NCBI RefSeq assembly: GCF_001875655.1
Contig: NZ_MKEQ01000002.1
Span: forward strand, 62,001-126,000
DNA length: 64,000 bases
DNA from: Enterobacter hormaechei ATCC 49162
GTDB taxonomy: Bacteria > Pseudomonadota > Gammaproteobacteria > Enterobacterales > Enterobacteriaceae
Direction: 5' to 3'
The notes beneath the pieces are model-generated. The model saw only the letters and a program-made list of their open reading frames with translations, did not search any database and was not told the origin of the DNA. A program made the translations under genes and the position numbers. Shown here piece after piece: positions 38,455-48,306 of the stretch. Position 1 is the first letter of the stretch; each line of letters starts with the position of its first letter.

Positions 38455-40074
38455 TTACAGCTTCGGTCCCGCACTCACCAGCGCAGCACCCGCCGGGGTA
38501 TCGGTATACTTCTCGAAGTTTTCGATAAACAGCTTCGCCAGCGATTCTGCCTTCTCACGCCACTGTTCCGGTGAACCGTAGGTGTTACGCGGATCCAGGA
38601 TACGCGTATCCACGCCCGGCAGCTCTGTTGGGATCGCCAGATCGAACATCGGCAGCGTGAAGGTTTCGGCGTTATCCAGTGAACCATCCAGAATCGCGTC
38701 GATGATGGAGCGCGTGTCTTTGATGGAGATACGTTTGCCCGTACCGTTCCAGCCAGTGTTTACCAGGTATGCCTGTGCGCCGGATGCCTGCATGCGTTTC
38801 ACCAGCACTTCCGCGTACTGCGTCGGGTGTAGCGACAGGAACGCCGCGCCGAAACAGGCGGAGAAGGTTGGCGTTGGCTCGGTCACACCGCGCTCGGTAC
38901 CCGCCAGTTTAGCGGTAAAGCCGGAGAGGAAGTGATACTGCGTCTGGCTGGCGGTCAGGCGGGAAACCGGTGGCAGCACGCCGAACGCATCCGCCGTCAG
39001 GAAAATCACCTTCGTGGCATGCCCCGCCTTCGACACCGGCTTCACGATGTTCTCGATGTGGTAGATCGGGTAAGAGACGCGGGTGTTTTCCGTTTTCGAC
39101 GCATCGTCGAAGTCGATAGAACCATCGGCACGCACGGTGACGTTTTCCAGCAGCGCATCGCGGCGAATCGCGTGGAAGATATCCGGTTCTGCCTCTTCAG
39201 ACAGGCGAATGGTCTTCGCGTAGCAGCCGCCTTCAAAGTTGAACACGCCGTCATCATCCCAGCCGTGTTCATCGTCGCCAATCAGACGACGTTTTGGATC
39301 GGTGGACAGCGTAGTTTTACCGGTGCCGGAAAGACCGAAGAATACTGCTACATCGCCTTTTTCCCCGACGTTCGCCGAGCAGTGCATGGAGGCGATTCCG
39401 CGCAGCGGCAGCAGGTAGTTCATGACCGAGAACATCCCTTTCTTCATTTCGCCGCCGTACCAGGTCCCGCCGATCAGCTGGATACGCTCGGTCAGGTTGA
39501 AGGCGATAAAGTTTTCGGAGTTCAGACCCTGCTCTTTCCACTGCGGGTTGGTGCATTTCGCGCCGTTCATCACGATAAAGTCTGGAGTGAAGTCTTGCAG
39601 CTCTTCATCGGTCGGACGAATGAACATGTTCTTCACGAAATGCGCCTGCCAGGCCACTTCAGTGATAAACCGTACGGAAAGACGGGTGTCGGCGTTAGCG
39701 CCGCAGAACGCATCGATAATAAACAGACGCTTGCCGGAAAGCTGATGGGTGACAAGTCCTTTCAGATGCTGCCAGGTTTCCGGGGAGAGCGGTTTGTTAT
39801 CGTTCTTCCCTTTGCCCTTATCAGCCCACCACAGCGTATCGCGGGTGGTATCGTCTCGGACGATATACTTATCTTTCGGCGAACGACCGGTAAAAATACC
39901 CGTATCGACGGCGATAGCACCAAGGTTCGTCAACACACCTCGCTCGTATCCTTCCAGTGCTGGATTGAGCTCTTCCTGATACAGCGTATCGTAATCGGGG
40001 TTGTAGACCACTTCCTGGACGTCGTGAATACCATAAGCCTTGAGATCTTGCGGGGTTAAACCATTAACACGCAT
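38455..40074 (-). CDS. pckA: Phosphoenolpyruvate carboxykinase (ATP)
   Basis: Converts oxaloacetate to phosphoenolpyruvate with ATP, the first committed step of gluconeogenesis. 539 residues (E. coli 540). Substrate arginine region [13 protein letters not shown]; the ATP-binding P-loop is [11 protein letters not shown] (about residues 247-257) with [21 protein letters not shown] following, which holds the metal-binding aspartate. A good CRP box is found upstream (40296-40311), in line with catabolite control of this gene. Confidence 0.97.
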   Translation of the reverse strand: MRVNGLTPQDLKAYGIHDVQEVVYNPDYDTLYQEELNPALEGYERGVLTNLGAIAVDTGIFTGRSPKDKYIVRDDTTRDTLWWADKGKGKNDNKPLSPETWQHLKGLVTHQLSGKRLFIIDAFCGANADTRLSVRFITEVAWQAHFVKNMFIRPTDEELQDFTPDFIVMNGAKCTNPQWKEQGLNSENFIAFNLTERIQLIGGTWYGGEMKKGMFSVMNYLLPLRGIASMHCSANVGEKGDVAVFFGLSGTGKTTLSTDPKRRLIGDDEHGWDDDGVFNFEGGCYAKTIRLSEEAEPDIFHAIRRDALLENVTVRADGSIDFDDASKTENTRVSYPIYHIENIVKPVSKAGHATKVIFLTADAFGVLPPVSRLTASQTQYHFLSGFTAKLAGTERGVTEPTPTFSACFGAAFLSLHPTQYAEVLVKRMQASGAQAYLVNTGWNGTGKRISIKDTRSIIDAILDGSLDNAETFTLPMFDLAIPTELPGVDTRILDPRNTYGSPEQWREKAESLAKLFIENFEKYTDTPAGAALVSAGPKL

Positions 40075-40464
40075 ATCACTGCTCCTTAGCCAATATGTAC
40101 TGCCTGAAATTGTAGGGTTTTTCTGGGGATGTTAACCGCGACGGGGCTCATAGATTTACGTATCTGGTCAAAACCCTTACTAACGGAAAACGCTGCGACT
40201 CCAGTCACAGGGCGGGCAGATTATCGCAGGAATCGCTTTTTGGTTGGGGAAAATGTTCTTAAAAGGTTAAAGGTTGGTGATTTTATCGGAAGGAATGTGA
40301 ATGTAATCGCATACATGTAAGAAAATTACGTAAGGGTTACATAGGGAAAACGATTCAGCTTGGGTGGGATATTTGCCCCTCACCCTAACCCTCTCCCCAA
40401 AGGGGAGAGGGAATTCAAACACCCTCTCCCCTTTGGGGAGAGGGCAGGGTGAGGGGAAATAGGT
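40075..40464. promoter_or_regulatory. pckA upstream region with CRP box and repeat (390 bp)
   Basis: TGTGA-ATGTAA-TCGCA (40296-40311) matches the CRP consensus at nine of ten core positions and lies about 220 bp before the pckA start. Toward hslO is the paired repeat 40376-40456. E. coli has yhgE in this gap; I see no reading frame resembling it here. Confidence 0.6.
40376..40456. repeat. Paired inverted family A repeat (81 bp) after hslO
   Basis: Arms CCCCTCACCC plus CCCTCTCCCCAAAGGGG and CCCTCTCCCCTTTGGGG plus AGGGTGAGGGG, 8 bp beyond the hslO stop. Confidence 0.9.
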
Positions 40465-41343
40465 TTAATGAACCTGCGGATCCGCCGGGGAGGCGTTATT
40501 GCGGATCTCCGCGATATCCATCGAATTGAACACGTAGTGCGTACCGCAGTAATCACAGTGCATATCGATTTCACCGTCTTCCGCCATGATGCTGTCGATC
40601 TCTTCATCCGGCAGTGTTTTCAGGGCGCCCGCGCAACGCTCGCGAGAGCAGGTGCACTTAAATTCCACCGCCTGCGGATCGTAAACCGTCACCTCTTCTT
40701 CGTGATACAGACGCCACAGCACGTCGGTCGCCGACAGGGTGAACAGCTCTTCCGCTTTGATGGTTTCCGTCAGCGTTGCCAGATGCTCAAAATCATTGGT
40801 CTGTGCATCCTGTGCAGGCAGAACCTGGAGCAGCATACCACCGGCAGCAGGCTGGCCATCCACTTCACCGGTGCGGATGAACAGGCGGGTTGGCAGCTGT
40901 TCGGAACGCATGAAGTAATCTTCCAGGCAGGCGGCAAGCGTATCGCCCTCCAGACCGACAACGCCCTGATAACGCTCACCCTCTTCAGGCGAGATCGTGA
41001 TAACCAGGTAGCCGTTACCGACCAGCGTTTTCAGATCGGCATTTTCAGGGATATCGCCCTGAACGCGCGCCACGCCGCGCATCTGCTGCTGATTATTGCC
41101 GTTGATCACCGCCAGCGACATCGGGCCATCGCCCTGCAACTGTACGGTAATATCCCCTGCGAATTTCAGCGTGGCGGTCAGCAGGCTGGTGGCAACCAGC
41201 AGTTCGCCCAACAGGGTTTTCACCGGCAGCGGGTAGTTGTGGTTTTCCAGGATCTGTTTCCAGGTTTCGGATACGGTGACCAGCTCGCCGCGCACGGCGA
41301 ATTGTTCAAACAGATAGCGGTGTAATTGGTCGTGTTGGGCCAT
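40465..41343 (-). CDS. hslO: Hsp33, redox-activated holdase chaperone
   Basis: Cytoplasmic chaperone that is inactive with reduced, zinc-bound cysteines and becomes an active holdase on oxidation. 292 residues from ATG 41343, the E. coli length; an ATG two codons upstream is equally possible. The C-terminal redox switch has CTC (about residue 232) and CDYC (about residue 265). hslR is 24 bp upstream on the same strand, so the two are co-transcribed. Confidence 0.96.
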   Translation of the reverse strand: MAQHDQLHRYLFEQFAVRGELVTVSETWKQILENHNYPLPVKTLLGELLVATSLLTATLKFAGDITVQLQGDGPMSLAVINGNNQQQMRGVARVQGDIPENADLKTLVGNGYLVITISPEEGERYQGVVGLEGDTLAACLEDYFMRSEQLPTRLFIRTGEVDGQPAAGGMLLQVLPAQDAQTNDFEHLATLTETIKAEELFTLSATDVLWRLYHEEEVTVYDPQAVEFKCTCSRERCAGALKTLPDEEIDSIMAEDGEIDMHCDYCGTHYVFNSMDIAEIRNNASPADPQVH

Positions 41344-41367
41344 TTTCATCTCTCGTGCAGGTGAGAA

Positions 41368-41769
41368 TTACTCGTTCTCACCGTGTTTAAATTTCATCAG
41401 ATCGCGGCGCTCTTTTTTGTCCGGTCGCCGGTCCGGGTGAGGCATTGTGAGCGCATTCATTTTGCGCGCCAGCGCGGTTTTCTCGCGCTTCTCTATGCTT
41501 TCGGCCGTCTCTTCATATAGCAAAACGGCTTCGGTTGCGGGCCGCCGCTGTTCGGTAATGGCTTTCACCACCACCGTTTTCTCATCGTTGCCCTGGCGAA
41601 GCGTTAACGTGGCATTCAGTTCAACCAGCTTGCTCGGTTTGCTGCGCTGACCGTTGTAATGCACCTTTCCGCCATCAACCATTTCACGGGCAAGGGCGCG
41701 CGTTTTGTAAAAACGGGCGGCCCACAGCCATTTATCCAGTCTTACCCCATCAGAGGGTTTTTCTTTCAT
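41368..41769 (-). CDS. hslR: Hsp15, ribosome-associated heat-shock protein
   Basis: S4-domain RNA-binding protein that recycles 50S subunits carrying stalled peptidyl-tRNA. 133 residues as in E. coli. The S4 domain (VRLDKWLWAARFYKTRALA) covers residues 9-70 and a basic tail follows. The start overlaps the yrfG stop by 4 bp (ATGA). Confidence 0.96.
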   Translation of the reverse strand: MKEKPSDGVRLDKWLWAARFYKTRALAREMVDGGKVHYNGQRSKPSKLVELNATLTLRQGNDEKTVVVKAITEQRRPATEAVLLYEETAESIEKREKTALARKMNALTMPHPDRRPDKKERRDLMKFKHGENE

Positions 41770-42449
41770 GGCGTCTCCTTCACGGTGAGTGAGGGGATCA
41801 TCCGGCGATAGTCGTTCAGCCCCGGATGTCGAAGATAGCTTTTTTCAGCCAGGCCGGAATCAGGATTGGTCACGCCCAGACAATAGCGAATGCCAAAAGC
41901 GGCCGCAGAATCCAGAATCGGCTCGCTATCGTCTATGAAAAGCGTCCGTTCCGGCTGTAAACCGGTCTCTTCCACCACGGCATGCCACAACCGCTGATCT
42001 TCTTTCGGATAACCAAATGTGTGGGTGGAAAGCAATAAATCAAGGTGTGAAGCAAGACCGGTATGTTCCAGCTTCACGGCCAGGTTATGGGGATGCGCAT
42101 TCGTCAGCAAAATGCGGCGCTTACCGCAGGCTTTTAGCGCGTCCAGGAACGGAACCGTATCGTCGCGCAGTACGGCGCGTGCGCCCTGGGCGGTGGTCAT
42201 GGCACAAATATCCAAACCGAGTCGCTCGCTCCAGTAATCAAGACAGTACCAGTTTAGCGTATGCTGCACCGCGCTATATTGCGAACGAATGAATTCCTGC
42301 GCTTCCGCCGGGGAGATCCCCTGCTGTTCACCGTATGTTTCCGGGACCAGCTTTTGCCAGAAATAGTTATCAAAGGCGAGATCAAGCAGCGTGCCGTCCA
42401 TATCAAGCAGGACGGTATCAACCGCTTGCCAGTCGATATCAAGATGCAT
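41766..42449 (-). CDS. yrfG: GMP/IMP nucleotidase YrfG (HAD family)
   Basis: HAD-type phosphatase; E. coli YrfG dephosphorylates purine nucleoside monophosphates. 227 residues from ATG 42449 (E. coli 222), chosen by the conserved WQAVDTVLLDMDGTL beginning; the ribosome site is weak and a start up to 15 codons earlier cannot be excluded. Motif I is DMDGT (Asp16, Asp18), motif II LLTNAHPHN, motif IV FIDDSEPILDSA. It overlaps hslR by 4 bp. Confidence 0.93.
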   Translation of the reverse strand: MHLDIDWQAVDTVLLDMDGTLLDLAFDNYFWQKLVPETYGEQQGISPAEAQEFIRSQYSAVQHTLNWYCLDYWSERLGLDICAMTTAQGARAVLRDDTVPFLDALKACGKRRILLTNAHPHNLAVKLEHTGLASHLDLLLSTHTFGYPKEDQRLWHAVVEETGLQPERTLFIDDSEPILDSAAAFGIRYCLGVTNPDSGLAEKSYLRHPGLNDYRRMIPSLTVKETP

Positions 42450-42513
42450 AAGGGGGAACTCCAGCCAGAAGAAACGTGCGCGACAGGGTAGCACAACTTG
42501 TCGCGCAGGGACG

Positions 42514-44652
42514 TTATCCGATCAGGCTCTCGGAAGAGGAGATCAGTTTCGGGTTAAGGCAATTTTCGTAGTAGGCCTGGATTTCTGCCAGCCGCGTGCG
42601 GGAACGCTGATAGCGGCGTACGGCCTGATAACCATTCCAGACAATGCACGCCAGCATCGCAATCAGCAGCAGGGATGTCCCTACATAGCGCCACAGGCCA
42701 GCGCTATCCGGCATACGGTGCAGGCCGATATGACGCGTGCCGTTGGCGTCGGTAAAGAGGGTGGTGACGATCCCTTCCGCGCTGAATGGCGTCTGCATCA
42801 GCATCTGCGCCAGACGCTGGAATTCGCTCCACTGCTCCTGGGCAGGATAGTCATACAGCGAAACCTGCGGATAGGGTTGATCCACCAGGTCGCTGCCTTC
42901 ATCGCTGGCAATCACAAATCCGCCTGGCGCCGGGCTGTTAAGCGCCTGAGCCGCACGGGTGGTTTCACGCATCACGAAGGGGGCGGTAGAGGTTGCCACC
43001 AGGTTATCCAGCGACTCGGCGCTGACCGGACGCAGAAGCACGTTCACCCCGTCCAGGCGTCCCGCTTCGGCGCGTTTCACCAGCGCGTCCCAGTCTTTGC
43101 TGTTACCGAGGTTGACCAGCGCGTTCTTCAGCCGGATACAGTCATCCTGAGCTGAGCAGAGATCCTCTGTTTTCAGGACGATTTCGCCAAAGTCATCCAG
43201 CAGCACCATGCCCGACTTCTGAATAGCAGAACGCAGGGCAGGGCTGACGCGAGAATCATCATCCGGTTTCGGATGGAGCTGGCGATTAATCGTCTGGGTA
43301 AGCGCGGTGGCCTTATTGACCACATCCGATTCCGGCAGCGGCAGCGGAGAGGCGTCATTCCAGATGATCTGAGAGCAGTCGAACGGCGAGAACGGTGAGT
43401 TCTGGCGCGTGTTCCAGGCGCCCGGCGTGTGGATATTACACATCCCGGTACCTTTCAGACGCAACGTATCCCCCACGCGTACCCCCGCTTCTTCAAGCTG
43501 CTGCACGCTGGTGGCTTCCACGGTTTGCGCCCCTTTGATCCACGACAGGGTAAATTTAATCGGCATATCCAGCGGCACGAAAAGCAGCAGCATGACGAAG
43601 ATTAACGCGGCGCCACCGGCAATCACCGCGCTGCGGAGCCAGTGCTGAAGCGGGAAGTTTTTCACTTCGTCGTGCAGGGATAAGTAACGTCCCTGGCGTA
43701 CAACGTGGCGGTCGAGATAAATATCAATATCCGTTTTGTGGCCCAGGTCCTGCGCAATCCACGGCTGCCAGTGGCGCGGATAGATGAGATCGATGATCCC
43801 GAGCGAGATATTGTTGATATGTTCCTGATCGTTCTCGCCAAACAGTCCCCAGCGTTTTGGGGTTCCGCGTAGGCAGTGAATTTCGCGTAATGACGTTTTT
43901 GCTGGCGGGGCAAATATGCCCCACAGTCCGGCGGCCAGAAGCAGCACTGCGCCACCCGCGAGCCACGGAACAAACACGTCCGGCGTCAGCAGGCAGATGA
44001 AAAAGAGCAGGAACGAGACGACAATCAGCACCGCTTCGCGAATGCCGTCCGGGCGGCTAAGAACGTACTCCTCATGCGTCTCCTGGCGGATGTTCAGCAG
44101 TTCAATCTGCTCAGTCTCTTCACCGCGAATAGAGGCCTGCGTTCCGCTCGCGCGTTCCAGCGCAAAGCGCGGCGCTTCCTGAACATATTCGCTCAGGGTA
44201 TGACCATTCAGGGAAATAACCAGCGGCAACGTATCGGTATGGATAAGCTCAACGCTGTTTTCATCGTTGATATACTGCTCCCAGAAGGGGGGCAGGTGGA
44301 CTTCAACGGAATCGAGATAGTAGCGCCACTTATTGGGATCGTCGGTGGTGATGCCGTAGCGGGTAATAGAGCGCGTCACGCACAGAACGGTGTCGCTTTG
44401 GGCGTTCAGATTGAGCGATACGGGGGCGGCGCTGGCGCCGGTAGGGCCAGGCGAAAGCCGGGATCGGTTCAGCGTGTCGAGATACTGCTCAACGGTACAG
44501 CGTTCCTCTGGCGAAAGCTTGCGCGTGTTTGCCCCGGCAAACGCGTTTAAAAAGGGCAGCCGATAACGGCGATGTACGCGGCGCCTGAATACCCACACCG
44601 CAATCGACGCGCAGGCCAGCACAGCAGCGAGAAAAATCAAAATGGTGCTCAT
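42514..44652 (-). CDS. igaA: IgaA, inhibitor of the Rcs envelope stress phosphorelay
   Basis: Inner-membrane protein that holds the Rcs phosphorelay off; RcsF relieves the inhibition. 712 residues (E. coli YrfF 711). Membrane segments: one at the N-terminus (ILIFLAAVLACASIAVW), a pair around residues 207-250, one near 340-360 and one near 655-675, with a large periplasmic region between the last two. The product is essential in Salmonella unless Rcs is inactive. Monocistronic and divergent from nudE. Confidence 0.95.
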   Translation of the reverse strand: MSTILIFLAAVLACASIAVWVFRRRVHRRYRLPFLNAFAGANTRKLSPEERCTVEQYLDTLNRSRLSPGPTGASAAPVSLNLNAQSDTVLCVTRSITRYGITTDDPNKWRYYLDSVEVHLPPFWEQYINDENSVELIHTDTLPLVISLNGHTLSEYVQEAPRFALERASGTQASIRGEETEQIELLNIRQETHEEYVLSRPDGIREAVLIVVSFLLFFICLLTPDVFVPWLAGGAVLLLAAGLWGIFAPPAKTSLREIHCLRGTPKRWGLFGENDQEHINNISLGIIDLIYPRHWQPWIAQDLGHKTDIDIYLDRHVVRQGRYLSLHDEVKNFPLQHWLRSAVIAGGAALIFVMLLLFVPLDMPIKFTLSWIKGAQTVEATSVQQLEEAGVRVGDTLRLKGTGMCNIHTPGAWNTRQNSPFSPFDCSQIIWNDASPLPLPESDVVNKATALTQTINRQLHPKPDDDSRVSPALRSAIQKSGMVLLDDFGEIVLKTEDLCSAQDDCIRLKNALVNLGNSKDWDALVKRAEAGRLDGVNVLLRPVSAESLDNLVATSTAPFVMRETTRAAQALNSPAPGGFVIASDEGSDLVDQPYPQVSLYDYPAQEQWSEFQRLAQMLMQTPFSAEGIVTTLFTDANGTRHIGLHRMPDSAGLWRYVGTSLLLIAMLACIVWNGYQAVRRYQRSRTRLAEIQAYYENCLNPKLISSSESLIG

Positions 44653-44979
44653 GCTTTCCCCATCTTACTTATCTTCTTACAGGTGTTGTCAGTCGCACCT
44701 TTTGTACAATGAATGAGATTCTGTGGTCGGCTATCGGCAAGTATGGAGTCTAACTTGAGCATGTTGACGCGCATCCCAGTGACCGGTAATGATAACAAAG
44801 CCTGTTCCGGCGCGATATCAGCAAATTCCTGGAAACATTTCAACCTCTTGACATTTGTTTTGAAATGAGAATCACGTACAGTTACGTTGCATAAATGTAA
44901 ATAAAGAGCAATTGACATTGCCGAAACCGTGCGGCGTATCGCACAATAAAGCCAGTTCACCCAGCAAAGACCCGTCAAG
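44653..44979. other. igaA-nudE divergent intergenic region (327 bp)
   Basis: No gene, repeat or recognisable operator. Two TTGACA hexamers (44852 and 44911) facing nudE could be -35 elements, but I found no convincing -10 at the right distance. Confidence 0.5.
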
Positions 44980-45540
44980 ATGACCAAACCCTTACAAAAG
45001 CCCACCATTCTGAATGTTGAAACCGTCGCGAAATCGCGTCTGTTTAATGTCGAAAGCGTGGATCTGGAGTTCAGCAACGGTGTGCGTCGTGTTTATGAAC
45101 GTATGCGCCCCTCCTCACGTGAAGCGGTGATGATCGTGCCCATCGTCGATGAGCACCTGATCCTCATCCGTGAATACGCCGTGGGCACCGAATCCTACGA
45201 GCTGGGCTTCTCCAAAGGACTGATCGATCCGGGCGAAACGGTGTTTGAAGCGGCAAACCGCGAGCTGAAAGAAGAGGTGGGGTTTGGCGCGAAAGAGCTG
45301 ACGTTCCTGAAAAAACTGAGCATGGCGCCGTCCTATTTCTCCAGCAAAATGAACATTGTAGTTGCGGAAGATCTCTATCCTGAATCGCTGGAAGGAGACG
45401 AGCCGGAACCGCTGCCGCAGGTTCGCTGGCCGCTGGCTCATCTGATGGATTTGCTGGAAGATCCTGACTTTAACGAGGCGCGCAACGTGAGCGCACTGTT
45501 CCTGGTGCGGGAATGGCTGAAGGGGCAGGGGCGTTTGTAG
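44980..45540 (+). CDS. nudE: ADP-compounds hydrolase NudE
   Basis: Nudix hydrolase acting on ADP-ribose, NADH and diadenosine polyphosphates. 186 residues, the E. coli length. The Nudix box is complete: Gly80, five residues, Glu86, seven residues, REL, then KEEVGF ending at residue 102. Monocistronic, divergent from igaA, with an intrinsic terminator and a REP downstream. Confidence 0.96.
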   Translation: MTKPLQKPTILNVETVAKSRLFNVESVDLEFSNGVRRVYERMRPSSREAVMIVPIVDEHLILIREYAVGTESYELGFSKGLIDPGETVFEAANRELKEEVGFGAKELTFLKKLSMAPSYFSSKMNIVVAEDLYPESLEGDEPEPLPQVRWPLAHLMDLLEDPDFNEARNVSALFLVREWLKGQGRL

Positions 45541-45551
45541 CGCCACCATTA

Positions 45552-45578
45552 AAAACGGCAACCGAAGGTCGCCGTTTT
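45552..45578 (+). terminator. Intrinsic terminator of nudE
   Basis: Stem AAAACGGCAACC / GGTCGCCGTTTT with loop GAA and one mismatch, 11 bp after the nudE stop. Confidence 0.8.
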
Positions 45579-45589
45579 GCATTGACGTT

Positions 45590-45620
45590 GTAGCCGGGTC
45601 AGGCGTAGTCGCCACCCGGC
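45590..45620 (+). repeat. Single REP with T-tract between nudE and mrcA
   Basis: GTAGCCGGGTCAGGCG to GCCACCCGGC followed by six T residues (45621-45626). It lies 13 bp from the mrcA stop. Confidence 0.8.
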
Positions 45621-45633
45621 TTTTTTGTTGGCG

Positions 45634-48186
45634 TCAGAACAGCTCGTGCGTCTCGCCGTTATCGATGATCTCTGTACCCACCTCGTGCACTGCCTGCGTG
45701 GTTGGCTGAGTGCCCTCAATGAAATACTCTGCACGGCTGTTACCGCCATTCGCGAGCTGTCCGGTGCTGCGGTCGATATTTACCGTCACCACGCCCGGCG
45801 GTGGCGTTAGCGGCTGCTCTGGTACGCCCTCGAGAACGGCTTTCATGTATGCATCCCAGGCAGGTTGCGCACTCTTCGCGCCGCCTTCGTAACCGGAAAT
45901 CTGATCTTTAATCGCGCCAGAGGCGGTAGTGCGTCCCAGATCGCGGCGGTGATCGTCAAAACCAATCCAGACAGAGGTGACAACGCCCGGGCCATAACCT
46001 GAGAACCAGGCATCTTTCGAACTGTTGGTTGTCCCGGTTTTGCCGCCGATGTCGTGGCGCTGCAAATCGCGGCCCGCTCGCCAGCCGGTGCCTTGCCAGC
46101 CCGGTTCGCCAAAGATGTTGGTGTTCAGTGCGCTCTTAATCAGGAACGACAGCGGCGTGCTGATTACGTGCGGGGCATACTCCTGCGCGCCACTCTGGGC
46201 GACCAGCGCCTGATTGGCCTGTTCCAGCTGAGGCTGCGGCACCGCCAGATTCTGACGTTCCTGCGAGATCGCCACATCTTCCATATCCTTGTTTTCCAGG
46301 ACATTGGATTTTGGCGTGTCGCCGTAAATCACCGGAATATCGCATTCAGGGCAGGCAATTTTCGGTTTCGCTTCAAACAGCACGCCGCCCTGATCGTTCT
46401 CGATTTTGCTGATGAAATACGGATCGACCAGGAAGCCGCCGTTTGCCATCACCGAGTATCCACGTGCGACCTGGAGTGGCGTAAAGGACGCGGAGCCGAG
46501 CGCCAGAGATTCGGTATGAACGATGTTTTGCGCCGGGAAGCCGAAGCGTTGCAGATACTCTGCCGCATAATCAACGCCCATCGCACGCATCGCGCGAACC
46601 ATAACCACGTTCTTTGACTGGCCAAGCCCCTGACGAAGACGGATAGGGCCAGCGTATTGCGCCGGAGAGTTCTTCGGCTGCCAGTCAGAACCCGCACCGG
46701 CATCCCAGCGGGAGATTGGCACGTCGTTGAGAATGCTGGCGAGCGTCAGACCCTTATCCATCGCCGCGGTATACAGGAACGGTTTGATGTTCGAACCGAC
46801 CTGACGCAGCGCCTGGGTCGCGCGGTTAAACTTGCTCTGGTTGAAATCGAACCCGCCAACCAGCGCCATCACGGCACCGTTTTGCGGATTGATAGAGACC
46901 AGAGCCGAGTTGACGTCCGGCACCTGCGCCAGCCACCAGGCATCACCGACCTGACGCACCCAGATTTGTTGTCCGGTTTGTACCACATCGGTCACTTTGC
47001 GCGGCGTAGGCCCCTGAAGGGTGTCAGAACGGTACGGACGCGCCCAGCGGACACCTTCCATGCGCAGCGATACGGATGTGCCATCGGCCATCATCGCCAC
47101 CGCTTCCTGTGGATCGGCCTGGGTGACTACCGCTGGACGCAGCGGGCCATAGGTCGGCAGCGCTTTCAGGGAATCAGTGATTTTTTTGCTGTCCCAGGCG
47201 CCTTCGCCCACTTTCCACAGCACGTTGGACGGGCCGCGATAGCCGTGACGCATATCGTAATCCATCACGTTATTACGCACCGCCTGCTGGGCAGCCTGCT
47301 GCACCTTGCGGGTCACGGTGGTATAGACGCGATAGCCATCTTCATACGCTTTATCACCGTAGCGACTCACCATCTCCTGGCGAACCATTTCAGTGAGATA
47401 CGGTGCAGAGAAGGCAATTTCCGGCGCATGGTAATTGGCGTCAATAACGTCGCTGCGCGCCTTATCGTACTCAGCCTGGCTGATGTAGCCTTCGCTCAAC
47501 ATACGCGACAGCACCACGTTACGGCGCGCGGTGGCGCGGTCCAGCGAGTAGAGCGGGTTAAACGTGGATGGCGCTTTTGGCAGACCGGCAATGGTCGCCA
47601 TTTCGCTCAGCGTGAGCTGATCGATCGGCTTACCAAAGTAGACCTGAGCCGCTGCCCCAACGCCATAGGCGCGGTAGCCCAGATAGATCTTGTTGAGGTA
47701 AAGCTCCAGGATCTCGTCTTTGCTCAGCAGTTGCTCAATGCGGATCGCGAGGAACACCTCTTTGATCTTACGCATCAACGTCTTTTCCGGGCTGAGGAAG
47801 AAGTTACGCGCCAGCTGCTGGGTAATGGTACTTGCCCCCTGAGAGGCATGACCGGAGAACAGCGCCACGCTTGCCGCACGGAAAATACCGACCGGATCGA
47901 CACCGTGGTGCTCGTAAAAACGGCTGTCCTCGGTGGCGATAAACGCCTTCACCATCACGGGTGGAATTTGATTTAAGGTCAGAGGGATACGACGTTTCTC
48001 GCCGTATTGCGCCATCAGTTCACCATCGGCGCTATAGACCTGCATAGGGATCTGAAGCCGCACATCACGAAGCGTGGCGACGTCAGGGAGTTGCGGCTCG
48101 ACATATTTGTACAAACCAATAATCGAGCCTGCTCCCAGCAGAATGCAACAGACTGCAAGGATCAATAAATACTTTACGAACTTCAC
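45634..48186 (-). CDS. mrcA: Penicillin-binding protein 1A
   Basis: Bifunctional peptidoglycan synthase of the inner membrane: glycosyltransferase plus transpeptidase. 850 residues, as in E. coli, with a GTG start (VKFVKYLLI). A signal-anchor is at residues 6-28; the GT51 domain contains AFIATEDSRFYEHHGVDP and GASTITQQLARN; the transpeptidase has SxxK in GSNIKPF (Ser473 by alignment) and KTGT in GGKTGTTNSS. Divergent from hofM by 120 bp. Confidence 0.97.
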   Translation of the reverse strand: MKFVKYLLILAVCCILLGAGSIIGLYKYVEPQLPDVATLRDVRLQIPMQVYSADGELMAQYGEKRRIPLTLNQIPPVMVKAFIATEDSRFYEHHGVDPVGIFRAASVALFSGHASQGASTITQQLARNFFLSPEKTLMRKIKEVFLAIRIEQLLSKDEILELYLNKIYLGYRAYGVGAAAQVYFGKPIDQLTLSEMATIAGLPKAPSTFNPLYSLDRATARRNVVLSRMLSEGYISQAEYDKARSDVIDANYHAPEIAFSAPYLTEMVRQEMVSRYGDKAYEDGYRVYTTVTRKVQQAAQQAVRNNVMDYDMRHGYRGPSNVLWKVGEGAWDSKKITDSLKALPTYGPLRPAVVTQADPQEAVAMMADGTSVSLRMEGVRWARPYRSDTLQGPTPRKVTDVVQTGQQIWVRQVGDAWWLAQVPDVNSALVSINPQNGAVMALVGGFDFNQSKFNRATQALRQVGSNIKPFLYTAAMDKGLTLASILNDVPISRWDAGAGSDWQPKNSPAQYAGPIRLRQGLGQSKNVVMVRAMRAMGVDYAAEYLQRFGFPAQNIVHTESLALGSASFTPLQVARGYSVMANGGFLVDPYFISKIENDQGGVLFEAKPKIACPECDIPVIYGDTPKSNVLENKDMEDVAISQERQNLAVPQPQLEQANQALVAQSGAQEYAPHVISTPLSFLIKSALNTNIFGEPGWQGTGWRAGRDLQRHDIGGKTGTTNSSKDAWFSGYGPGVVTSVWIGFDDHRRDLGRTTASGAIKDQISGYEGGAKSAQPAWDAYMKAVLEGVPEQPLTPPPGVVTVNIDRSTGQLANGGNSRAEYFIEGTQPTTQAVHEVGTEIIDNGETHELF

Positions 48187-48306
48187 CGGAGATTTCCCAT
48201 TTGGTTTAGCCTGGGCAGTTTCTAAACAATCGCGCGGTAGTATAAAGGCAAGCCTGATTCATTGATATAGCCGTCACTCTGACGGGCAATAAGGAGATCG
48301 TGAAGC

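Noticed and set aside
46657..47976. 439-codon open frame opposite mrcA
   Set aside because: Antisense shadow of an intact, conserved mrcA.
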